Below are positions 5,932 to 13,206 of a stretch of 37,691 nucleotides of DNA, one piece after another. Source of the stretch: Bacteroidaceae bacterium (GTDB lineage Bacteria > Bacteroidota > Bacteroidia > Bacteroidales > Bacteroidaceae); contig JAUUPT010000040.1 of the NCBI GenBank assembly GCA_030843315.1, positions 1 through 37,691 on the forward strand, written 5' to 3'. Under the pieces are notes generated by a model, which ran no database searches, had not been told where the DNA came from, and saw only the letters and a list, made by a program, of their open reading frames with translations. The translations under genes and the position numbers were made by a program. Position 1 is the first letter of the stretch, and each line of letters begins with the position of its first letter.

Positions 5932-7160
5932 AGGGTCTGTTGGATTTCTAATAAGTCGGCAAAAGCATCATTTGTCTTCTCAAGCATACTATTCAGGAAA
6001 TTATCATCGGACGGTAATCCCTGATAGGTTTCCAATAGCGACACATTGCCCAGATTTTCGTCAAACTCATATATAGCAATATCATCCGGTTGGATAGATG
6101 AATCTATCGGATAAACGGAGTTAATTCTTTCCAAAGCCTCATTGTTTAATGCTGCTTCCTTTTTTAGTATGCCAGCTTTGGCTGCAATCGTCAACCCATT
6201 GATAAGGTAGGGGCTATGCGTTGTTATTACAAGTTTATTGGCTTCCAACGAGTTGTTAAAAGCCAGCAAACTCTGCATTACTTTCCACTGTGATGAGGGA
6301 AACAAGTTCTGCTCCGGTTCCTCTACAATATTGATAAACGCAGATTTTTTGAATTTAGAAGAAAGTGCTGAAAGTGCAATTTTTCTTTGAACCTCCGTCA
6401 AACTATCATTCTCCCAAATACTGGTGAATTCATCTTCAAAACGTTTTGCTTCATCAATACTCATAGTTCCCGGTTTATTAACCTGTTCCTTTACCGAATC
6501 GGATAAATAGTGAGAAACCAAATACAAAGGAACTATCGACTGAAAGCCACTGGACGACTCCATCAACCGGACTCTATAATCCTCGCCTTTAACATATATG
6601 ATGTCGTTCAACTTATTATATTCCAAAGATGCATTGTTTATCGGAAGACACAACTCTCCCTTTATAGAATCCTTTGCATTATTATATTCTGTCAAAAAAG
6701 TCAGTAAAGCGTCCGGTAGATCCTTAATCAGATTCGGTTTGTTAACCATACTGATGAAATTTCTTTCAGCAGGAACATACATAATTTGTGGCAATGGATA
6801 AACCTCCATGCTATCGGCTGCTTTATTTATGATGAATTCTCCTTGCCTGGTATATGAGAAGCGGAATGAATCACCTTCATAAGATATTTCTGTTTTATCC
6901 TTTATGAAGTAGTTTGTAATCCGGTGATATCCACAATATGTATTTCTAAATTTAGCAGCTGTAAACTCCTTCTCTTTATAGTCACCCCGCGTCAAGACTT
7001 TCTCCATCCACGAAAAGACAGAAATCAGTTTGGCAGCAGTACTCTTGCCACTTCCCTGATCACCCATGAAGATGGTAACCTTCTTAATGTCAATCCAATC
7101 ATCATCCAAAAATGAAGTCCTTTTTATCGGACCGAAGTTCTTTATTTTGATTCTGCTCAT
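5928..7160 (-). CDS. AAA/ABC-type ATPase (AAA_15/AAA_21-like), defence-module candidate
   Basis: 410 residues. It opens with the RIKIKNFGPIK strand typical of SMC/OLD-like ATPases. Walker A is GDQGSGKST (33-41). An ABC-signature-like SSSGFQSIVPL lies in the middle, then Walker B FINIVEEPEQNLFP with a Glu pair, and the switch-His segment VITTHSPYLINGL. There is no TOPRIM nuclease domain after the ATPase, which separates it from OLD nucleases. These ATPases sense or bind nucleic acid or phage proteins and control a partner effector; the partner here is the overlapping gene at 5431-5931. It is transcribed from its own promoter at 7182-7215 with a short leader. Relation to Septu- or PARIS-type ATPases is possible, but the partner matches neither. 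Confidence 0.75.
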   Translation of the reverse strand: MSRIKIKNFGPIKRTSFLDDDWIDIKKVTIFMGDQGSGKSTAAKLISVFSWMEKVLTRGDYKEKEFTAAKFRNTYCGYHRITNYFIKDKTEISYEGDSFRFSYTRQGEFIINKAADSMEVYPLPQIMYVPAERNFISMVNKPNLIKDLPDALLTFLTEYNNAKDSIKGELCLPINNASLEYNKLNDIIYVKGEDYRVRLMESSSGFQSIVPLYLVSHYLSDSVKEQVNKPGTMSIDEAKRFEDEFTSIWENDSLTEVQRKIALSALSSKFKKSAFINIVEEPEQNLFPSSQWKVMQSLLAFNNSLEANKLVITTHSPYLINGLTIAAKAGILKKEAALNNEALERINSVYPIDSSIQPDDIAIYEFDENLGNVSLLETYQGLPSDDNFLNSMLEKTNDAFADLLEIQQTL

Positions 7161-7181
7161 ATACTAAATATTTATTCGATG

Positions 7182-7215
7182 CAAATATAACATTAACCTA
7201 CGAGATTATGCCAAA
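7182..7215 (-). promoter_or_regulatory. Promoter for the ATPase/nuclease-like pair
   Basis: Minus strand: TATATTTG (7182-7189) is a perfect -7 box. TTTG (7212-7215) lies 22 nt upstream, longer than the usual 19-20. The leader to the ATG at 7160 is about 15 nt. Confidence 0.5.
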
Positions 7216-7216
7216 T

Positions 7217-7430
7217 TCAAGGCAACCAACGTCCTATATTTCTTTCCTTTGCATCAAACTCCACACCAATCTTTATCAGTTTGCGTTCGCCTGCTTGGTA
7301 AGATATCAGATAACAATAGGAAGCTTACGCAGTACTACATTCTCCATATCACTACTTTTTAATGTTTCAAAGGTAGCTATTATTTCTGTAAAAGAGTAGT
7401 TCGTAAGCCATTTTTCAATACAAAAATTCT
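7217..7430 (-). pseudogene. Remnant of a PDDEXK_9 (DUF1703)-type AAA-ATPase-like gene
   Basis: On the minus strand an open stretch from about 7322 down to a TGA at 7217-7219 reads ISYQAGERKLIKIGVEFDA followed by KERNIGRWLP. This matches the C-terminal end of the Bacteroidetes AAA-ATPase-like/PD-(D/E)xK proteins (PF08011). A second frame just upstream (7323-7430, EKWLTNYSFTEIIATFETL...) reads open for about 36 codons and then stops, suggesting a frameshift. No start codon, Walker motifs or upstream body is present, so only a decayed tail remains, cut off near the right recombination site. The family is identified from a short tail. Confidence 0.45.
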
Positions 7431-7434
7431 CTTT

Positions 7435-7461
7435 GTTCCGGTTCTTATAGAGAACCGGAAC
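7435..7461 (-). repeat. Right recombination site (27-bp inverted repeat)
   Basis: Exact reverse complement of 4605-4631: arms GTTCCGGTTCT and AGAACCGGAAC around spacer TATAG (7446-7450). It lies 34 nt before ATG 7496. In a transcript crossing it, the arms would form an 11-bp hairpin. Confidence 0.85.
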
Positions 7462-7495
7462 ATTCCCATTCATCAATCAAACAAACAACAGGAGA

Positions 7496-7873
7496 ATGAT
7501 AACACCCAAAGCACAAGCAGCTATCGCATTGCTGCATGACATCTACTACTTGAGTAGCCTCGATGCCAAAATGGAAAGTACCCGCCTCCCGGAAAACATC
7601 CGGGAAGAACTGCTCGGAAAACTCTGTGCTGCCGGACTCATAGCGCTCACAGACAAAGAAAAACCACAAGAAGCCCCCTCTTACAAACCGACCAAAGTGC
7701 CGAAAAACATATCCCTGCTCGATATTCTGGAAGCCACCGGAGAACACTTGAACTGCAACCACCCCACCACCGAAGAATTCTATGCCCGATACGGAAAAGC
7801 AGCACAGAAACTCGGCGTGGTAAACCACATGACAAGGATTTATATGCAGGACATCAAGCTCTTCGACCTCTAA
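7496..7873 (+). CDS. Rrf2-like winged-helix protein, first gene of the fimbrial operon
   Basis: 125 residues. The order of elements resembles Rrf2 regulators: a helix (KAQAAIALLHDIYYLSSLDA), a recognition-helix-like stretch with LPENIREELLGKLCAAGLIAL, a wing, then the ISLLDILEATGEHLNC segment that matches the Rrf2 'ITLLDIVEAxEG' signature. The three-Cys cluster for an Fe-S centre is not present; Cys occurs singly. Rrf2 proteins are DNA-binding repressors or activators. Its ATG follows a good GGAGA ribosome-binding site and is 34 nt after the recombination site. The next gene, a fimbrillin, begins 51 nt after its stop, so the two are probably cotranscribed. It may be an operon regulator. Family assignment is moderate. 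Confidence 0.5.
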   Translation: MITPKAQAAIALLHDIYYLSSLDAKMESTRLPENIREELLGKLCAAGLIALTDKEKPQEAPSYKPTKVPKNISLLDILEATGEHLNCNHPTTEEFYARYGKAAQKLGVVNHMTRIYMQDIKLFDL

Positions 7874-7924
7874 CGTATTTTCTAAATCAAAACAAGTTAT
7901 TTACTTAACAAAAAACATTTCATT

Positions 7925-9199
7925 ATGAACAAGAATCAATTATTGCAAACCATGTTTGCAATGTGCACCGGAGCTTTACTCGCCACCGGATGCAGCAACG
8001 AAGAAATGGCCCGGCCGAACCAAGGGAACGGAACAGAAGAAACATCCGTCACCTTCAGCCTGGGGCTGCCACAAGGCGACGAAGTGGGATACACACGAGC
8101 CGATGCCGTAATCCAGGATGCATCGGAAAACACCCTGAAGTCGCTCAAAGTCTATCACTTTCATGCTACTGTGGGCAATGCGGGTGACACACCCACAGAT
8201 GCCGACTACACATTAGAGCGCATCTACAACGTTCCCATAAAAACGTCCGCCGCAAACGGCGAAACCACTACCACTGCCGGAACATGTACAAACAACGGCG
8301 ACGGCACCTACTCCGTGAAACTATCGCTGCGCACCAAACTGATAGCCGAAACGGACAAACACGCCTTTGCCTTCGTTGCCAACGACTCGTGTAGCACCTT
8401 CGACGCCGGAATAGTGGAAAGTACCACCACCCTGGCAGACCTGCACAAACAGCTTGCCGACAAACAGGTAACCGGCGGCACGGCATCTGCCGACCTCTTT
8501 ATGGGCGATCCCGCCGGGCTGTGCATGACAGGAGAAGTGAAGAACGTGACCCTGACAAGCGGAAGCAACCAAATAAGCACCACCGACAGCCGCACCGCCT
8601 TGACGCGCATCATGGCACGCCTGGACGTAAAGAACTTTGTGCCGCAAGACCGTGACTTCCACATAGAGTCCGTACGCCTGCTATACTCCAACTACTACAC
8701 CGCACCGAAAGGATATCTCTTCGGAATGGCCGGACAAACCTTTATATGGAATACACAGGAAGAAGCAATGGAGATTACCCAAAACGCCATGTACGACACA
8801 TATGGCTACCTGCCCGTTGCAGACTATGCCGCAGAATCGGCGATGAAGGATACTTGGGTAGCTACCACTAAGAGCGCCAACGGCAGAGAAGGAATCTGGT
8901 ACAAGAAAATACTCTATATGTACGAATATCCGGCAAAGTTGGGGGATGGTAGTGCCATCAATCCCATACAGATAGAAGTGAATTATACATTGAACGGAGT
9001 ATCCGCCAAGGCAACTGTAAATGTAGAGGATGAAAAACAAGTGCCCTACGCCATCGAACGGAACACCGTGTACACCCTGCAAATAGGTGAAACCGAAGCC
9101 CCCGCCGGCGCACTGACCTTTAAGTTTGTTTTTGCTCCGTGGACTGTACACGATGTAGATGTGGACCTGAATGACGGAATAACAGTTACGGGAAATTAA
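7925..9199 (+). CDS. FimA/Mfa1-family fimbrillin lipoprotein
   Basis: 424 residues. A lipoprotein signal peptide ends at Cys23 (LLATGC). It is followed by a Ser/Glu-rich spacer and a fimbrillin N-domain (about 45-200, TVSF-type strand, ENTLKSLKVYHF). A second beta domain ends in FKFVFAPWTVHDVDVDLNDG, the C-terminal strand seen in Bacteroides fimbrillins. Arg58 in GYTRAD is placed like the arginine cleaved by the gingipain-type protease during assembly of type V pili, which frees a donor strand. Fimbrillins are exported as lipoproteins and polymerise on the outer membrane. Given its position and typical size it is a good candidate for the stalk subunit. The next gene starts 37 nt downstream. 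Confidence 0.8.
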   Translation: MNKNQLLQTMFAMCTGALLATGCSNEEMARPNQGNGTEETSVTFSLGLPQGDEVGYTRADAVIQDASENTLKSLKVYHFHATVGNAGDTPTDADYTLERIYNVPIKTSAANGETTTTAGTCTNNGDGTYSVKLSLRTKLIAETDKHAFAFVANDSCSTFDAGIVESTTTLADLHKQLADKQVTGGTASADLFMGDPAGLCMTGEVKNVTLTSGSNQISTTDSRTALTRIMARLDVKNFVPQDRDFHIESVRLLYSNYYTAPKGYLFGMAGQTFIWNTQEEAMEITQNAMYDTYGYLPVADYAAESAMKDTWVATTKSANGREGIWYKKILYMYEYPAKLGDGSAINPIQIEVNYTLNGVSAKATVNVEDEKQVPYAIERNTVYTLQIGETEAPAGALTFKFVFAPWTVHDVDVDLNDGITVTGN

Positions 9200-9209
9200 A
9201 AATTGAGAA
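9195..9209 (+). repeat. A/T-rich intergenic repeat, copy 1
   Basis: ATTAAAAATTGAGAA overlaps the stop codon of the first fimbrillin. The same 15 bases occur at 13170-13184 between the anchor and third fimbrillin genes, and a related inverted stretch lies at about 30229-30260 before trpD. These short words are common between Bacteroides genes. Confidence 0.5.
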
Positions 9210-9236
9210 TTGAGAACTAAAAAATAATAGAAGACA

Positions 9237-11177
9237 ATGAAACAGATATATACATTGCTGGCTGCCACACTAATGCTGGCAGGCACTGCCCTATGGAGCG
9301 GATGCAGCAACAACGAATTACTGGAAAATGAAAAGCCGGGGACAGAGAAACCGGACAATCAGCAGGCGGCGGGCTTTAAGTTCAGCCTGAAAGGAATAGG
9401 GAAGACGAATACACGTGCCACCGCGGAAGAGCTGACAAAGGAGAGCGAAACCAAAATCAATACCCTGTATGTGGCTTTCTTCTTGAATGACGGAAGTAAG
9501 AAGGAAGGAGACTATCTGCTGTACAAAATCTTTGCGTACGACGATAAAGCGACAGGCGACGCGTGGACAGATGCAACAATCACCAAAACAGCGGACACCG
9601 AAGACTACGTCATCGCATCACCGGGTAAGGTGGGAGACTATGTAGTTTACTTCATTGCCAATCCGGACGCAGACATGAAAGCGAACTTTGCTAAATTCCA
9701 GCTATCTGCAGGCAGTGGAGCTGAGCTCTCGACCCGCACCAAGCTAAGCGACTTCGAAGCATTGAAAGCAAAATCGGGAACAGCGGACGGAACGGTAGAA
9801 GAAGGAAGCCCTGCAGCTGAAAGAGGCTTCATCATGCTTGCCAAGCAAAGCATCACCCTGAGCACCAGCGCCGCCACTGTGAAAGACATAAACCTGACAC
9901 GCCTGGCTGCCCGCTTCGACTTTATCAACTCGGCTGCAGCAGCTGACAACAAAGTAAAAATCACCAAAATAACGATAAATAACGCCGCCCAACAATCGAG
10001 ATTGATAGAACTGGCAGACATCAGCCAGGAAGAACTCAAGACACAAGAGGTTGTTCTCACTGACTGGTCATCTGATCAGACAGCCTACATCAGCGCATAT
10101 ACTTACGAGAATCTGAACCTGAAAGATGCAAATGCCAGCAATCGCCTTAGCATCGATATAGAATATGAACTGACAGCAGGAGCCTCGGCAAAGGCAAATA
10201 TGACAAAGAAAGTCCAACTGAAAGTAGGAGAAAGCGACCTTGCCGTGCTGCGCAACCATATATACCGCATCTACATGAACGGAGTCACAGGTGAATTCAG
10301 CGTTGAAGTAAAAGACTGGAACGAAGGCGCCACAGTGATTGTGCCGGACGGAAATCTGGATATAGTCTATACCGCTAACGATTTAGGAAAAGTGGGTGAC
10401 TATGTGTACGTCACCACCACCGGAGAACTCGCCTTCAGCGACGGCGGATTAAGAAAATCCAACCTAAACGGAACATTGGAATGGGATGCAGACCTCGATA
10501 ATATAAAACCTGCAACCGACAAAGGCACCTGTGTCGGCTTTGTATTCTCAAACAGAGTGAGCGAGAAGGACAAAGCAAAGGGATGGACGGGTTATGTGAT
10601 ATCAACAAGATCAAACGCAATGATGCAAACATATTGGTGTTCAGGAAATTATGCCACTAAAGACAATCCCAATATACCTAATGTAACTACTGTAAAAGAG
10701 ATGGTAAACGACATGGATGGATATTCACATTGTCAGGCCATGGAAACAGAGGGGATTGACAGCTATCCGATGTATAAACGACTGAAATCAAACACAACAT
10801 CGCTAACATCCTTACCCGCCGAAACAAGTGGCTGGTATATGCCCAGCATAGGGCAAATAGCAGAGCTATTTTACAATATTGCAGGAATGACCAGCCTTCA
10901 TACAACTTATCAAGACATGGATCTTACCGGTACCTCTCAGCAGTTCAACGGTGGAAATTATGCATTTATAAACAGCTTTTCCCAAAAAATCGATAATAGA
11001 AACGTAGTGACTTCGGGGGCTTTTATGGCTTCAAGTTCCGAAGTTGATGCAACTCTTTTTGCACACACACAGTCATACACTGATAAACTGACTCTATATG
11101 GTATATACCTAAAAGCAGAAGAATTAACTATAAATACTTATTATGTCTTTGCCTTCCCCAAACCTCAAAACCCATAA
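9237..11177 (+). CDS. Fimbrillin-family lipoprotein with DUF1566-like C-terminal domain (tip adhesin candidate)
   Basis: 646 residues. Lipoprotein signal (ALWSGC, Cys23), then a fimbrillin region to about residue 375 with Arg60 in NTRATA at the site expected for protease maturation. It ends in the strand VEVKDWNEGATVIVPDG, as in ordinary fimbrillins. The added C-terminal domain (about 385-640) contains GDYVYVTTTGELAFSDGG, GWTGYVIST, SGWYMPSIGQIAEL and a DUF1566/Lcl-like fold pattern rich in Gly and aromatic residues. In type V pili, subunits with an extra C-terminal domain cannot accept another subunit and so sit at the tip. I infer tip location and adhesion. It ends 185 nt before the left repeat of the toxin-antitoxin cassette. 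Confidence 0.75.
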   Translation: MKQIYTLLAATLMLAGTALWSGCSNNELLENEKPGTEKPDNQQAAGFKFSLKGIGKTNTRATAEELTKESETKINTLYVAFFLNDGSKKEGDYLLYKIFAYDDKATGDAWTDATITKTADTEDYVIASPGKVGDYVVYFIANPDADMKANFAKFQLSAGSGAELSTRTKLSDFEALKAKSGTADGTVEEGSPAAERGFIMLAKQSITLSTSAATVKDINLTRLAARFDFINSAAAADNKVKITKITINNAAQQSRLIELADISQEELKTQEVVLTDWSSDQTAYISAYTYENLNLKDANASNRLSIDIEYELTAGASAKANMTKKVQLKVGESDLAVLRNHIYRIYMNGVTGEFSVEVKDWNEGATVIVPDGNLDIVYTANDLGKVGDYVYVTTTGELAFSDGGLRKSNLNGTLEWDADLDNIKPATDKGTCVGFVFSNRVSEKDKAKGWTGYVISTRSNAMMQTYWCSGNYATKDNPNIPNVTTVKEMVNDMDGYSHCQAMETEGIDSYPMYKRLKSNTTSLTSLPAETSGWYMPSIGQIAELFYNIAGMTSLHTTYQDMDLTGTSQQFNGGNYAFINSFSQKIDNRNVVTSGAFMASSSEVDATLFAHTQSYTDKLTLYGIYLKAEELTINTYYVFAFPKPQNP

Positions 11178-11362
11178 CCACCCCATGGAATGTCCCCACC
11201 CGTTCATTCCCTCTCTCAATCGTGGTTATCATACCATAACCGGGAGAAGTAAAGAAGCATCATAACCCTTCTCCCCCTATACAGACCGGAGTACCTTAAT
11301 CTCTCCCCCGAGAAATTGAGATACTCCGCTCTCTGTTCAGCAAGAAATCTATGAAGAAACGA
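11178..11362 (+). other. Structured intergenic region before the toxin-antitoxin cassette
   Basis: No gene. Three stem-loops follow the tip-fimbrillin gene: GGTTAT/ATAACC (11224-11241), GGGAGAAG/CTTCTCCC (11242-11275) and GGAGTA/TACTCC (11288-11327). None has a T run, so they look like 3'-end processing or transcript-weakening structures rather than a classical terminator. Confidence 0.35.
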
Positions 11363-11397
11363 AGAAAGCGGTCTTTGAAATGTTGGGGAAAGAAAAG
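11363..11397 (+). repeat. Left inverted repeat of the toxin-antitoxin cassette
   Basis: Begins AGAAAGCG and ends AGAAAAG. It aligns with the reverse complement of 12119-12154 in four conserved blocks separated by 2-nt mismatch positions. Confidence 0.6.
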
Positions 11398-11416
11398 ATA
11401 TATAAGAAAAACTTCT

Positions 11417-11424
11417 TATCTTTG
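11417..11424 (+). promoter_or_regulatory. -7 box for the toxin-antitoxin pair
   Basis: TATCTTTG, perfect -7 match, 21 nt before ATG 11446 and just inside the left repeat. No TTTG at the expected -33 position. Confidence 0.4.
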
Positions 11425-11445
11425 TTCCAAATAAAAAGGAGTAGA

Positions 11446-11742
11446 ATGATGAAAACAAAAGATGAATACATTGCTGCACTCAAGCAGTTCAAGCAAGAAT
11501 GTGCCTCTAAGTATGGCATTCGCTCTATCGGTATCTTCGGTTCGGTAGCTCGTGGAGAGCATCGCCCGGATAGCGACGTAGATGTGTTCGTTGAATTAGA
11601 AGATGCAGACCCTTTTGTTATGTTCGACCTCCGCGAAGCCCTGCAAACTCTATTCGGCTGCAAAGTCGACCTAATCCGCTTGCGCCAAGGACTACGAAGC
11701 CTCTTACTTAAAAGAATTGAACAAGATGGAGTTTACGCATAA
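11446..11742 (+). CDS. MNT-type nucleotidyltransferase antitoxin
   Basis: 98 residues from ATG 11446, which follows AAAAGGAG, a good ribosome-binding site. An upstream in-frame extension to 11380 would run through the -7 box and is rejected. The minimal nucleotidyltransferase core is complete: GSVARG (32-37), the DSDVD metal-binding pair (Asp44, Asp46) and a third acidic residue in KVDLIR. In MntA-HepT systems this protein transfers AMP to a tyrosine of the HEPN toxin and neutralises it. The partner starts inside this gene (17-nt overlap), so translation is coupled. It acts in the cytoplasm. Confidence 0.85.
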   Translation: MMKTKDEYIAALKQFKQECASKYGIRSIGIFGSVARGEHRPDSDVDVFVELEDADPFVMFDLREALQTLFGCKVDLIRLRQGLRSLLLKRIEQDGVYA

Positions 11743-12109
11743 ACTAAAAGAAGAAGTTATTGATAAACTGGAACAAATTTCAGAATCAATAGACATAATA
11801 CAAGATCGCTGTAAGGAGTATCATTCTTTAAACGATTTCTTGCAAACACCTTGGGGCATGACGATCATGGAAGCTTGCATCATGAGATTACAAGTAATTG
11901 GAGAAACGATTAGAGGCATTGATGATAAAACGCATCAAGAGTTATTTGCAAACTATCCTGACGTACCATGGCGTAAGATTATCGGTTTACGCAATATTAT
12001 ATCTCACGAATATGCCAATATTGACTACGATATAATCTGGACAGTTATTGATAAGTATCTGCTACCTCTGAAAGAGGCAGTGGAACGCGTAAAACAAGAT
12101 TTGATTTAG
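11726..12109 (+). CDS. HepT-like HEPN (DUF86) toxin
   Basis: 127 residues from ATG 11726; a TTG nine bases upstream is possible but less likely. The protein is all-helical. It contains the HEPN RNase signature R-x4-H-x-Y: Arg89, His94 and Tyr96 in GLRNIISHEY. In known HepT toxins Arg and His form the RNA-cleaving site, and the Tyr two residues after His is the residue AMPylated by the MNT antitoxin. All three are present, so the pair is probably functional. The gene ends 9 nt before the right inverted repeat. Such systems act in plasmid or element maintenance and in phage defence. Confidence 0.85.
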   Translation: MEFTHKLKEEVIDKLEQISESIDIIQDRCKEYHSLNDFLQTPWGMTIMEACIMRLQVIGETIRGIDDKTHQELFANYPDVPWRKIIGLRNIISHEYANIDYDIIWTVIDKYLLPLKEAVERVKQDLI

Positions 12110-12118
12110 GATAATCTC

Positions 12119-12154
12119 CTTTTCTCTTCCCCAACCTTTCAAAGTTCGCTTTCT
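12119..12154 (-). repeat. Right inverted repeat of the toxin-antitoxin cassette
   Basis: The reverse complement reads AGAAAGCG, AA, CTTTGAAA, GG, TTGGGGAA, G, AGAAAAG. It matches the left copy at 11363-11397 apart from the short interblock positions. Confidence 0.6.
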
Positions 12155-12189
12155 TTTAAAACTGATTATAGTAATAAAAGAAGCGAACA

Positions 12190-13155
12190 ATGTTGCAGAC
12201 ATTACTAAATAGAAGCAGATTCGTGCAGTGCATCATCATGGTGGTGGGCTGTCTGTCCGTCGTTGCCTGCGACATAGAGGACGAAAGGGACATATGCTGC
12301 AAACAAATCCTGATGGAGTATCGCTACACCAGCGAAGGGAAAGACACATTCAAGGAGAACATCCACTCCATGAGGCACTTCCTGTTTGATACAGCCGAAC
12401 AGTTCGTCCGCGAACTGCCCCCCGGAAAGAACCTGCAACAACAAAACCTCGACTCACTGGAAGCGGGAACCTACACCATGGTGACCGTGGGCAATGCCAC
12501 GGATGCCACCCTGCTCCCCCTCCCTGCCGGCGGATCACTCGCCGACTTCCTGCTGCAAACCGACGCAACGGACGGACGAATAACCGACCCGCTGTACTAC
12601 GGCATTTGCCGCTTCTCTCTGAAGGACAAGAAAACCAATCCCCGGCAGCAATTCACCACCCACATGGCAAACGTACACACCCGGCTCCAAGTGACCGTGA
12701 AATGGCAGAACCTGCCACCCGCCATGACCACTGCCCCCGTATACAAAATGACCCTGACCCGGTGCGCCGCCGGCTACGAACTGGACGGAACACAAGGATA
12801 TTCCCTGGAAGAAAAGCGCTTCCCCTACTCCCCCCAATGGAACCGGGAGCACCGGCTGGTATGCGCACTGAAAGGATTGCAACTCAAAGAGGATTTCGTA
12901 AGCCTGAGATATACAAACACGAACTTGCCCGTACTGCACATCCTCTGCCGGAAACAGGAAGGGAACGGTTACACCGAACTGACCCCGCCGCTGGACCTGC
13001 AAACCGCATTCAAGGTATGGGGATACCGGCCCGAAAACACGGAACGACAGAATTACAAGATCATCGTCACCATCTACATGGACGGCCACGTAGGAGTGAA
13101 AGTGGAATCGGAAATGGGAGTGGCGGACTGGGTAGACGGAGGAAGCTTCGGGTAA
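12190..13155 (+). CDS. FimB/Mfa2-family fimbrial anchor lipoprotein
   Basis: 321 residues. Signal peptide with lipobox SVVAC (Cys27), then the C-x-I-E-D-E-R-D start seen in FimB/Mfa2 proteins. A first beta domain (about 38-150) includes ILMEYRYTSEGKDTF, HSMRHFLFDTAEQFV and the LEAGTYTMVTVGN strand, which is the family hallmark. A second beta domain runs to residue ~310. Mfa2/FimB proteins anchor the fimbrial shaft to the outer membrane and limit its length. The gene lies after the inserted toxin-antitoxin cassette, so its expression may depend on read-through or on a promoter created by the insertion. The next fimbrillin follows within about 50 nt. Confidence 0.75.
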   Translation: MLQTLLNRSRFVQCIIMVVGCLSVVACDIEDERDICCKQILMEYRYTSEGKDTFKENIHSMRHFLFDTAEQFVRELPPGKNLQQQNLDSLEAGTYTMVTVGNATDATLLPLPAGGSLADFLLQTDATDGRITDPLYYGICRFSLKDKKTNPRQQFTTHMANVHTRLQVTVKWQNLPPAMTTAPVYKMTLTRCAAGYELDGTQGYSLEEKRFPYSPQWNREHRLVCALKGLQLKEDFVSLRYTNTNLPVLHILCRKQEGNGYTELTPPLDLQTAFKVWGYRPENTERQNYKIIVTIYMDGHVGVKVESEMGVADWVDGGSFG

Positions 13156-13169
13156 ATGGAGAATGGAGA

Positions 13170-13184
13170 ATTAAAAATTGAGAA
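13170..13184 (+). repeat. A/T-rich intergenic repeat, copy 2
   Basis: ATTAAAAATTGAGAA, identical to 9195-9209, in the gap between the anchor gene and the next fimbrillin. Confidence 0.5.
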
Positions 13185-13206
13185 ATAGAAGATGGAAATG
13201 GAAGAT

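Larger units (their letters stand above)
4605..7461. other. Putative invertible segment (~2.8 kb) carrying a defence-like cargo
   Basis: Bounded by the two oppositely oriented 27-bp sites. Inside are a DUF2442/antitoxin-like gene with its own promoter and terminator, an ATPase/nuclease-like pair on the other strand, and a gene remnant next to the right site. The internal DNA is visibly more A/T-rich than the recombinase and the fimbrial genes. No transposase lies within. Recombination between the sites would invert the cargo and leave both sites and the recombinase coding end unchanged, because the sites are identical. The right site is 34 nt before the first fimbrial ATG, which leaves no room for a promoter outside the segment. 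Any promoter for the fimbrial operon must therefore lie inside it. Confidence 0.7.
11363..12154 (+). mobile_element. Inverted-repeat-flanked MNT-HEPN cassette
   Basis: An imperfect inverted repeat of ~35 bp bounds the two-gene toxin-antitoxin unit: left 11363-11397, right 12119-12154. Shared blocks are AGAAAGCG, CTTTGAAA, G-TTGGGGAA and AGAAAAG, with three or so mismatches and one indel. No transposase is inside. It sits between two genes of one fimbrial operon. I infer a non-autonomous, MITE-like or casposon-independent insertion carrying its own addiction module. I see no clear target-site duplication. An inversion is formally possible. Confidence 0.5.

Noticed and set aside
5431..7160. Septu, PARIS or OLD/Gabija system
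   Set aside because: The partner lacks HNH, TOPRIM or helicase motifs and the ATPase has no TOPRIM domain after the ATPase part.
4605..7461. Insertion sequence with terminal inverted repeats
   Set aside because: No transposase inside, and each end is itself a recombinase-type site with an asymmetric spacer next to a tyrosine recombinase; no target duplication seen.
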